From: Crenothrix polyspora
GTDB taxonomy: Bacteria; Pseudomonadota; Gammaproteobacteria; Methylococcales; Methylomonadaceae
Assembly (NCBI GenBank): GCA_945903675.1
Contig: CAMDOP010000050.1
Span: forward strand, 1 to 14,280
Reading direction: 5' to 3'
DNA length: 14,280 nucleotides
Of this stretch, positions 7,363-14,002 are shown piece after piece. The position numbers were made by a program, and so were the translations under genes. A model generated the notes under the pieces. It saw only the letters and a list, made by a program, of their open reading frames with translations, did no database searches and was not told the DNA's origin. The first letter of the stretch is position 1. Each line of letters starts with the position of its first letter.

Positions 7363-7899
7363 TTAATGTGCTTGATGCGGTACTTTACGTAATTTACTTA
7401 GGTCATAGCCAAGATTAGCGACTTTTTTTGTTAGTTCCTGATATTGGCTATCATTAATGGTTGGTGTACGTGCCATTATCCATACATAGTCTCGGTCATT
7501 TCTTGCAATAATGGTGTTGTTATAATTCTGGTCAAGATAAGCAATGATATATTCAGATTTAAACGGCCAAAGAAATTGCATACCCCAGACTGAGTTGCCC
7601 GTGTTTTCTACGACAAAACCACGGGGGTTGTAATGCTTTTCAGGGCCATCGAAGCCACCTTTTCGAAAAACAAACGTCGTATTAATACTACCGTCTTTTT
7701 CGAGTTGGTAGGATTCAATTGCATTGTAGGCCTCTGTTTCAATGACTGTTGGTATACAAGCAATCACATACCAGTCGCCCATGAATTGATTCAAATTAAC
7801 AGACGACACTGGTTTGATAGGTGGCAAGCTATGGCTAGTGCAAGCACTGATTAGCGTGGTCAATAGTCCAGCTAATATACTGATTTTTTTATTGTTCAC
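7363..7899 (-). CDS. blc: outer-membrane lipocalin lipoprotein, Blc-like
   Basis: A 178-residue lipoprotein. The N-terminus has Lys residues, a hydrophobic stretch (residues 6-18) and a lipobox ISAC with the lipidation cysteine at 20. A +2 Thr fits sorting to the outer membrane. The mature part is a short lipocalin: GDWYVIACIP (41-50) is the family Gly-x-Trp motif at the start of strand A, and DYVWIMARTP (about 136-145) matches the second conserved region of Blc proteins, after GMQFLWPFKSEYII. Length matches E. coli Blc (177). Blc-type lipocalins bind lysophospholipids and fatty acids and are linked to membrane stress or repair. The frame starts at GTG 7899, backed by GGAGACT at 7904-7910. 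It lies downstream of the fatty-acid-modification operon on the same strand, separated by a 390-bp gap with a repeat element, so the lipid link is only suggestive. Confidence 0.88.
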   Translation of the reverse strand: MNNKKISILAGLLTTLISACTSHSLPPIKPVSSVNLNQFMGDWYVIACIPTVIETEAYNAIESYQLEKDGSINTTFVFRKGGFDGPEKHYNPRGFVVENTGNSVWGMQFLWPFKSEYIIAYLDQNYNNTIIARNDRDYVWIMARTPTINDSQYQELTKKVANLGYDLSKLRKVPHQAH

Positions 7900-7903
7900 T
7901 TTT

Positions 7904-7910
7904 AGTCTCC
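7904..7910 (-). promoter_or_regulatory. ribosome binding site that fixes the GTG start of the lipocalin gene
   Basis: GGAGACT on the minus strand ends 4 nt before the GTG at 7899-7897, giving good Shine-Dalgarno spacing from the GGAG core. It supports the non-ATG start, which is also needed to include the basic N-terminus of the lipoprotein signal. Confidence 0.6.
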
Positions 7911-8010
7911 AGATTAATTACTAACTAATGGTACGTAGGTATTCAGCGTTAAAAAACAAATAATGAGGTCGCTATCGCGACGATTTGTTAATCGGGTATT
8001 CGCACCCGAA

Positions 8011-8215
8011 GGCGAGATACTTTCTTTTGCTCCGCCAAAAGAAAGTATCCAAAGAAAAGGCGGCTCGATTGCCGCTTCTTCCTGCGCTCCTCGGTTTTGT
8101 CGGGGGTCGGTAGAGAGGGCTTCCTGCCCTCCTACCGACGCGCGGCATCCATGCCGCGCCCCTACGGGCTAATCCCAACAAAACCTGCGGTGCTCGGCGC
8201 GGCAAACGAGAGTAA
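8011..8215. repeat. GC-rich palindromic intergenic element with several stem-loops
   Basis: The 390-bp gap 7900-8289 has no credible gene. It holds a block much richer in GC than its flanks, built from inverted repeats. One is a perfect 14-bp stem (8016-8029 with 8036-8049, 6-nt loop). Another is GTCGGTAG/CTACCGAC (8106-8113, 8132-8139) stacked on GAGGGC/GCCCTC (8115-8120, 8126-8131) with one bulged A. A third is a perfect 9-bp stem GCGCGGCAT/ATGCCGCGC (8140-8148, 8151-8159). An outer 12-bp pair (8093-8104 with 8174-8185, one G-T mismatch) encloses the last two. The layout resembles a multi-copy REP/MITE-like intergenic element; I recall similar sequence in methanotroph-type gammaproteobacteria but cannot confirm it. 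No target-site duplication was identified, so the ends are approximate. Short ORFs across it, on both strands, are by-products of the palindromes. Confidence 0.65.
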
Positions 8216-8289
8216 AACGATGTTACTGCGTAATGTTAGTCACTAAAACTAGTTAAACAGAATTTTGATTTAAACTTCTTAAACATTAT

Positions 8290-9311
8290 TCAGCTAGTCT
8301 TTATAAAAAGATAATGAGCTACCTGCCATTCATTACCTTCGTTATAACCAAACAATTCTGCACAGGACATAAAAAAAATACGCCAGCGTTGCTGCCAAAT
8401 TGCGGCTTGTTCTTTACCATAGGTCGTAGTAAATACCTCGCTAATTTCCTTACGATGTTGATCCATATTATTTAGCCAGGCTTCAGCTGTTTTTTGATAG
8501 TGACTACCACACAAATCCCACTGATATTGTAGATGTAAATCTTTTTGAAAATGCAGCAAGGTATCTCGTGCTGGCATCAGTCCACCGGTAAAAAAGTAGC
8601 GCCCCATCCAGTTGTCATCACCTTCGGTTTCAAAGGGATAAGCCAAATTATTATGACAAAAAATGTGCACAAATAGCTTGCCGTCAAGGTTTAGCCAGCT
8701 GGAAATTTTACTTAACAGGCTGTCATAATTACGCATGTGTTCGAACATTTCTATAGAGACTATGCGATCAAAATGTTTATCCAAAGTGAGTTGATTAACA
8801 TCACAGGTAATCACCTCGATATTTCCAAGACCACGTTGCTTTGCCTGTTGTTGAATATATTCACGTTGGCTATTTGAATTGGAAACGGCGGTAATGTGGC
8901 TAGCTGGAAAATGCTCTGCCATCCATAGCGTTAATGAGCCCCAACCGCAACCTAGTTCGAGTATCTGTTGTCCATCATGCAATTCAGCACGTTCGGCAGT
9001 AAGGGCTAACATCCGAGCTTCTGCTTGATCAATATTTTCGGTTTGCTCATCCCAGTAACATGAGGAGTATTTGAGGTGTTTACCCAAGGCAAATTTATAA
9101 AATGCTGCTGGGACTTCGTATGCTGAGCATTAGCAGCAAGGGTTTCAATGGCAATCGGGCTTTGGCGAAGGTTTTCCAGCAACAGTTCATAGCGTTGCTC
9201 TTTGCCATGACTAGACTCATCCTGCAAACGTTGTTTTAACAGTTTCCTGATACCGAAGCGTACCAAACTATCAGGCAATAAATTATGTTCTGCAAGTGTA
9301 ATAGACTTCAT
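8290..9311 (-). pseudogene. CFA-like SAM-dependent methyltransferase split by a single-base frameshift
   Basis: Residues 1-64 (ATG 9311, preceded by AAGAGG at 9318-9323) are in one frame and the rest in another. At about 9119-9121 the minus strand reads CAGCATACGAAG. One extra T after CAT would give QHYEVPAAFYKFALGKHLKYS, the family consensus, and an intact 340-residue protein that fits the usual length. The second part holds the SAM motif LELGCGWGSL and SIEMFEHMRNY, FVHIFCH and RYFFTGGLMP, typical of the branch of cyclopropane-fatty-acyl-phospholipid-synthase-like methyltransferases related to coclaurine N-methyltransferase. As read, translation would yield a 101-residue fragment; restart from TTG 9087 would lack the N-terminal part. 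Apart from the missing base nothing looks decayed, so either the mutation is very recent or the read is wrong. It is the last gene of the lipid operon, 114 nt after the DUF1295 gene. Confidence 0.85.
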
Positions 9312-9425
9312 GATGGACCTCTTAATTGATATATATTTTTAATAACTGCGGATGAAGACGATTTGTAAAATCTAAAAACTCACTGCCTAGTTATGTCTGA
9401 AAGGGGTTTATTGAGGTTCACCCAT

Positions 9426-10193
9426 TCATGGCTTGTGCCACCAAGGGAAAAATATACTGGTGGACTTCTGGTATAAACGGTAATCCTCACCCCGATTGCG
9501 TAAGGCCTGTTGTTCAGTAAATGGAATGCCGGTAAACCAGTATAAAAAACAAAACATCACTACAGGTGCGAGCCATAACCAGTATTGGTATGCTCCGCCC
9601 CAGCCCATGAGTGGATAAGCAAACCAATGCAGCCACTCGAAAAAATAATTAGGATGTCTAGAATAACGCCACCAGCCCTTACGGCAGCTTAAGCCTTTAT
9701 TATCGGGATTGTTTCTAAACTCAGCTAATTGTTGATCCGCCTTGGTTTCACCGTAGAGTGCTAAGGCGGCAAGCAGCAAGGCTGCTATTACAAAATAGGC
9801 CTCTGGCGTAGTATTTTGAGCAACCGCCCAGAAGGGTAATGACAAGATCCAGATAAATCCGGCTTGTACTAGAAAAAACAACAAAAAACCCAGCTGTGCT
9901 CTGTCTTTCATAGCATTACGCATGGCATGATAACGTCCATCTTCGGTTTCTTTGAAGACTCGACGCTGTAAATAATGACCCAAACGCAAAAACCAGCTAA
10001 AGGTCAATAGGCCTAAACTCAATTTTAAAAACAAAGGTGCCGTGCCGGTAAAAGCATACCAAGGTCCTGCTAACATCATGCCGTATGCCCAGATGACATC
10101 AACAATTCCAGCGTTGGCATGTCGTCTTTGCCACTTCCAGGCCAACAACATGGCGATGACACTAAAATCTGCAATGATCATTAAGCTAAACAT
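9426..10193 (-). CDS. DUF1295 membrane protein, steroid 5-alpha-reductase-like
   Basis: A 255-residue polytopic protein with about six hydrophobic helices. The C-terminal part has the DUF1295 hallmark: a small polar loop, then GWWRYSRHPNYFFEWLHWFAYP (about 178-199) and a final EDYRLYQKSTSIFFPW stretch. In the related steroid 5-alpha-reductase and isoprenylcysteine methyltransferase superfamily, the RHPNY segment lies at the cofactor pocket (NADPH or SAM). The bacterial DUF1295 reaction is not established as far as I know. In this operon an NADPH-dependent reductase acting on an unsaturated or methylene acyl chain is a reasonable guess. The gene overlaps the end of the DUF2878 gene by 8 nt, which implies coupled translation. 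Length is normal for the family. Confidence 0.82.
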   Translation of the reverse strand: MFSLMIIADFSVIAMLLAWKWQRRHANAGIVDVIWAYGMMLAGPWYAFTGTAPLFLKLSLGLLTFSWFLRLGHYLQRRVFKETEDGRYHAMRNAMKDRAQLGFLLFFLVQAGFIWILSLPFWAVAQNTTPEAYFVIAALLLAALALYGETKADQQLAEFRNNPDNKGLSCRKGWWRYSRHPNYFFEWLHWFAYPLMGWGGAYQYWLWLAPVVMFCFLYWFTGIPFTEQQALRNRGEDYRLYQKSTSIFFPWWHKP

Positions 10194-10728
10194 GGCTTAT
10201 CTTTTCTAGTTTAAGGTGTTTTAAATGCTTAGCTAGCCACAGTAATAAGGGCAGGGCGATCGCCCAGCTTAAACTCAATGCTATAAACAAGCCCTCTGCT
10301 TCGCTAACAATAGTCACTGCTCCCAAACGTGCTGCCGCAAGATACGATAAGGGACTAAAAACAGCACCTAACAATGCTGCAAGCATAAGTCTCGACTGCA
10401 GCCAGGCCATGGAATGATTAATAGTTAAGGCCAGACCCGCCCATAAAAATAGTATCCATAAAGGAGCGCGCTCAGATAAAGCCCACGCCCCTGTATACTG
10501 AAGCCAGTCTAGCCTTACCCAGATTGTGTCGAGTATAAGTCCGAATAATACTGCTACCAGCATTAACTGGAAGTCGCCATAAACTCGTCTAGCTGGGCGA
10601 AACTCCCAGAACACAAAGGCGATTAGTAATATAGAGGCCAACCACAGCTGTCCTCGAGCTGCGCCAAGGACGGCGCTAAACCATAAGGACTGCATCCAGA
10701 GCATATTCAACCAGTTATTACGATTCAT
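10186..10728 (-). CDS. DUF2878 membrane protein
   Basis: A 180-residue protein made almost entirely of hydrophobic helices (about six), with short charged links such as EFRPARRVYGD (42-52) and a basic C-terminus. The pattern RRVYGDFQLMLVAVLFGLILDTIW, with an Asp in a helix, and the following LDWLQYTG fit the DUF2878 family, which is found almost only next to CFA-like methyltransferases and DUF1365 proteins in proteobacterial lipid operons. No catalytic motif is known; an acyl-lipid presenting or assembly role in the inner membrane is inference from context. It overlaps the upstream methyltransferase by 11 nt and the downstream DUF1295 gene by 8 nt, so all three are probably made in fixed proportion. 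Confidence 0.78.
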   Translation of the reverse strand: MNRNNWLNMLWMQSLWFSAVLGAARGQLWLASILLIAFVFWEFRPARRVYGDFQLMLVAVLFGLILDTIWVRLDWLQYTGAWALSERAPLWILFLWAGLALTINHSMAWLQSRLMLAALLGAVFSPLSYLAAARLGAVTIVSEAEGLFIALSLSWAIALPLLLWLAKHLKHLKLEKISHV

Positions 10729-11980
10729 AAATGGGTAACCACTGTTGACGGCGATTGCTGGGTTTGGCTAGTAACAACTGCACATTGGAAATCGATTTTT
10801 CCTTAAAGCCGCCTTCGCAATAACATAGATAAAACTCCCACATGCGGATGAACTCTTCGTTGTAACCCTGCGCCCTAACTTGATCCAACGCCGCCATAAA
10901 ACGTTTACGCCAATGGTTTAAGGTCAGGGCATAGCTTTCGCCTTGATCTTCAAGATTAATGAGTCGAAAGTCCGAACAGCGCGTAGCGCTAGCAATAATT
11001 ACACTCACACAGGGAATAAAGCTACCCGGAAAAATATAGCGCTTGATAAAATCAACACTATGTAAGGCTTGCTGATAATATCGGTCTTCTATAGTGATTG
11101 CTTGAATCAGGGCCAAACCATTAGGTTTTAACAATGCCGCACATTGTTTTAAATAAGTATCTAAATAATGATGCCCTACAGCTTCAATCATTTCAATTGA
11201 AACCAATTTGTCATAACGGCCTTGTAAATCACGGTAATCCTCCATTAACACTGTTACTAGTTCCGAGACGCCCGCATCGGCAATTCGTTGTTGGGCGGCC
11301 TGATATTGTTCTTTTGAAATAGTTGTCGTGGTAATGCGACAGCCATAGTTTTTAGCGGCATAAGTGGCAAAACCACCCCAGCCTGTACCGATTTCTACGA
11401 TATGATCGTCTGGCTGTAAATCCAACTTCTGACAAATGCGCTCTAGTTTAGCGGTCGATGCCTGTTCCAAATTCTGTTCAGTTCGGTAAAAAGTGGCTGA
11501 GGAATACATGCTATGTTGATCCAGAAATAGAGCAAATAACTCATTGCCCAGATCATAGTGTGCAGCGATATTTTTTTTGCTACCTTGTTGAGAATTGCGA
11601 TTAGTCCTGTGCCATAGTTTGAGTAATTGATTAGCCAGTGTTGCCAACCCACTTTCCATACTGTCGAGCAAATCACGATTACGCACGAGTATCTGTATCA
11701 CACAACATAAGTCATCCGCTTGCCAAGCCTGATCCATATAAGATTCAGCCGCACCAATTGAACCACTCAAAGCGACTTGACGATAGAAACTCATATCCAG
11801 AACATCGATTCTGGCACGCAGGCCATCAGTGCCTTCAGAACCTAGCTCATATTCGCCCAAGGCATCGGAAATAGTTAAGACGGCATTTTCAAGATGGGCG
11901 AGCTTATCCAGAAAAGCTTTTCGCAACAGCAGATCAATTCGTGTCGGGTTTTTATTTAAAGAGGCAACGACTGCATTCAT
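10718..11980 (-). CDS. CFA-synthase-like fatty-acyl-phospholipid methyltransferase
   Basis: A 420-residue SAM-dependent methyltransferase of the cyclopropane-fatty-acid-synthase family. Residues 1-125 form the N-terminal lipid-binding part. The catalytic part starts at AAHYDLGNELF (139-149) and includes SAM motif I VEIGTGWGG (195-203), SIEMIEAVG (261-269), IKRYIFPGSFIP (312-323) and the tail YLCYCEGGFKEKSI. Aligned by eye to E. coli Cfa, the bicarbonate-pocket residues E239 and Y317 correspond to E266 and Y350, but C139 becomes S161 and H266 becomes Q293. This points to a subclass that methylates cis-unsaturated acyl chains, perhaps without ring closure. GGAG 7 nt upstream supports the ATG at 11980. 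It starts 16 nt after the DUF1365 gene and overlaps DUF2878 by 11 nt. Cyclopropane, methylene and methyl-branched products remain possible. Confidence 0.88.
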   Translation of the reverse strand: MNAVVASLNKNPTRIDLLLRKAFLDKLAHLENAVLTISDALGEYELGSEGTDGLRARIDVLDMSFYRQVALSGSIGAAESYMDQAWQADDLCCVIQILVRNRDLLDSMESGLATLANQLLKLWHRTNRNSQQGSKKNIAAHYDLGNELFALFLDQHSMYSSATFYRTEQNLEQASTAKLERICQKLDLQPDDHIVEIGTGWGGFATYAAKNYGCRITTTTISKEQYQAAQQRIADAGVSELVTVLMEDYRDLQGRYDKLVSIEMIEAVGHHYLDTYLKQCAALLKPNGLALIQAITIEDRYYQQALHSVDFIKRYIFPGSFIPCVSVIIASATRCSDFRLINLEDQGESYALTLNHWRKRFMAALDQVRAQGYNEEFIRMWEFYLCYCEGGFKEKSISNVQLLLAKPSNRRQQWLPIYES

Positions 11981-11996
11981 AAAGCTCTCCAGTATT

Positions 11997-12764
11997 TTAT
12001 TCGGGTTGTTTGTCAGGGTGACCGTAGAAGGGGATGCCTTTCAACCACAAGCGTAAAGCCTGCCAATAAATTGAAATGAGCACTGATAGAGTCATAAAAG
12101 GATAACGTAAGGGCACAGTGCGCATAACAGAATGACTTAACTCCTGTGCTTTAAGCTGCAACGTGGCATCAAAACAGCTTTCCTGATCCTGTTGTATGGT
12201 CATGTGAATAGTAAGGTTGTCGTCATGGAAACTGAACTGCCACTGGTAATGTTGCTGCATTGGCATAAATGGAGACACATGAAAGGCTTTGTCGAATTCA
12301 AATGTCCATTTATTTTTTTGTACAGGACTCTGCTCTGTGTCTAGTACATAGCAGTAGCGTTCATTCCATGGCGTGTTATTAATGTCCGCAAGAATGTAAC
12401 GAGGCGTATCTGATCCATCGGGATAACAGAAATAAAAACTGACTGGATTAAAACAAAAACCCAGAAAACGCAAATGGCTTAAAAGACAAATCCGACCCTT
12501 AAAGCTAGTTCCGGTATGTTCCTTAATAAGCTGACTCACCGTGTTTGATAAATCTTGATCAGCATTGCCCAAATAATCGCTGCGATAAAAGCTGACTAGG
12601 TTAAAACGCTCCAAAGACCAGAAGCGGCTTATTGCCATTACTTCATCTAGTTCGGCTAGGTCAATCCAACTCATGAAGAGGGGATACTGGAAGCTATGCT
12701 TTTTGGGTAAATAACGACGATGACGTATCCAGCCTTGGTATAAACGACTATTTAAGGCGCTCAT
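11997..12764 (-). CDS. DUF1365 protein
   Basis: A 255-residue protein. The N-terminal RLYQGWIRHRRYLPKKHSF (7-25) and the central LRFLGFCFNPVSFYFCY (about 98-114), followed by ILADINNTPWNERYCYVL, are the two conserved blocks of DUF1365. The C-terminal end has a hydrophobic stretch (about 222-242) that could touch the membrane. No enzymatic activity is established. The family nearly always sits between an FAD oxidoreductase and a CFA-like methyltransferase, as here and as in mycobacterial Rv0449c-Rv0448c-Rv0447c, where the flanking pair makes 10-methyl fatty acids. A third-component or lipid-handling role is the likeliest inference. The gene starts inside the oxidoreductase stop (ATGA overlap), so the two are translationally coupled. 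Confidence 0.88.
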   Translation of the reverse strand: MSALNSRLYQGWIRHRRYLPKKHSFQYPLFMSWIDLAELDEVMAISRFWSLERFNLVSFYRSDYLGNADQDLSNTVSQLIKEHTGTSFKGRICLLSHLRFLGFCFNPVSFYFCYPDGSDTPRYILADINNTPWNERYCYVLDTEQSPVQKNKWTFEFDKAFHVSPFMPMQQHYQWQFSFHDDNLTIHMTIQQDQESCFDATLQLKAQELSHSVMRTVPLRYPFMTLSVLISIYWQALRLWLKGIPFYGHPDKQPE

Positions 12765-14002
12765 GTTTTCTCGCTCAACAAATTAACCACTTCTTGGGCA
12801 CTTTTAGCGCCATCTTCATGAAAACCCCAACCCCAATAGGCACCGGTATACCAAGTGTTATTGACGCCATTGATTTCATCACGACGCTTTTGCGCGGCAA
12901 GACTAGCGGGCGTGTATACCGGATGATGATAGTGTCTTTGCTGCAGTATCTTGGTTGGATCAATTCGATCCGTGCAATTTAACGTGACGAGTAAAGGTTC
13001 TGGTGCATTCAACTTTTGCAGCATATTCATATAATAAGTCACGGTGCACCGAGTTTGAGTATCACTTAATTTTAGCGCATTCCAACTTGCCCAAGCTTTA
13101 GGGTGTTTAGGCATTAAGCTGGCATCGGTATGTAGAACCACATTGTTTTCCTGAAAGGTCATGGCACCCAAAATTTCAGTTTCCTGAACGCTTGCATCTT
13201 GCAATAACCGTAGGGCTTGATCACTATGGCAGGCCATAATCAGATGCTCATAGTGCTCTTCACCCTGATGGGTCTTTACCGTTACACCGGTTTTATCTCG
13301 GCTGATGGCCTGCACGGGACAATCAAGGCGCAACTCACCCTTAAACTCTCGCTTGAATGCTTCAATATATGTAGACGAACCACCACAAACGGTACGCCAC
13401 TCCGGTCTGTTGTCGATTTTTAACATCTGGTGATTAGCCATAAATGCGACAAAATAACGGGCTGGAAAATCTCTAACGACTTGCGGAGGCCCAGACCATA
13501 AAGCACTAGCCATCGGCAGAATATGATCATCGATAAAGGTTGTACTGTAATGCTGTTGTTGTAAATAGTCACCTAGTGTCAAAATATCATCATTGCTTTC
13601 TAAAAGCGCAGGCGCTTCTCGGTAAAAGCGCAAAATATCTTTGACCATGCGATAAAAGCGCGGCCGGAATAAATTTCGTCGTTGGCAGAATAGTTTATCC
13701 AGAGTGGTGGCATTGTATTCAAGTCCAGAAATAGCATCGGCGACACTAAACGTCATATCGGAAGCTTGAGAGGCCACCTTCAAATCACTGAGAAACTGGC
13801 AGAAATAATGATAATTATGTTCGTTGAAAACAATAAAGCCGGTATCAACCGCATAAACTTGGTCGCCGAGAACAATGTTATGGGTATCGGTATGTCCACC
13901 CAGAATGCTGTTGGCTTCATACACCGTAACTTGATGTTTTTTAGACAAATAATGTGCAGCATAAAGCCCAGAAATACCGCTACCAACTATCGCTATGTTC
14001 AT
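12761..14002 (-). CDS. FAD-dependent NAD(P)-binding oxidoreductase of the lipid operon
   Basis: A 413-residue flavoprotein of the amine-oxidase/phytoene-desaturase-like fold. The N-terminal dinucleotide site GSGISGLYAA (7-16) ends in the acidic VTVYEAN (E29), followed by a GGHTDTH segment (35-41). A conserved RYFVAFMANHQML patch lies near 183-195, and near the C-terminus YTGAYWGWGFHEDGAKSAQEV (about 388-408) supplies the second FAD-contacting segment. Length is normal. Its mycobacterial counterpart (Rv0449c, BfaA) reduces the methylene group left by the methyltransferase; the Rhodobacter furan-fatty-acid pathway also uses a redox step on methylated chains. Direction and substrate here are inferred. 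It overlaps the desaturase stop (ATGA, 13999-14002) and the DUF1365 start (ATGA, 12761-12764), so three genes are coupled in a row. Confidence 0.88.
   Translation of the reverse strand: MNIAIVGSGISGLYAAHYLSKKHQVTVYEANSILGGHTDTHNIVLGDQVYAVDTGFIVFNEHNYHYFCQFLSDLKVASQASDMTFSVADAISGLEYNATTLDKLFCQRRNLFRPRFYRMVKDILRFYREAPALLESNDDILTLGDYLQQQHYSTTFIDDHILPMASALWSGPPQVVRDFPARYFVAFMANHQMLKIDNRPEWRTVCGGSSTYIEAFKREFKGELRLDCPVQAISRDKTGVTVKTHQGEEHYEHLIMACHSDQALRLLQDASVQETEILGAMTFQENNVVLHTDASLMPKHPKAWASWNALKLSDTQTRCTVTYYMNMLQKLNAPEPLLVTLNCTDRIDPTKILQQRHYHHPVYTPASLAAQKRRDEINGVNNTWYTGAYWGWGFHEDGAKSAQEVVNLLSEKT

Noticed and set aside
8016..8049. Perfect 14-bp hairpin as a rho-independent terminator for the lipid operon
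   Set aside because: No T-tract follows the stem on either strand, and it lies about 240 nt past the last stop codon. It fits better as part of the repeat element.
7963..8205. Short ORFs on both strands across the GC-rich element (about 69 and 77 residues)
   Set aside because: They arise from palindromic GC-rich DNA, have no ribosome binding site or domain, and their composition (Arg, Pro, Ser, Cys, Ala rich) is typical of non-coding repeats read as protein.
9312..9425. Internal promoter of singlet-oxygen ECF type (TGATC -35 box) before the second methyltransferase
   Set aside because: I scanned the 114-bp gap and found no TGATC-like -35 box. It is AT-rich only, so no regulatory site can be supported.
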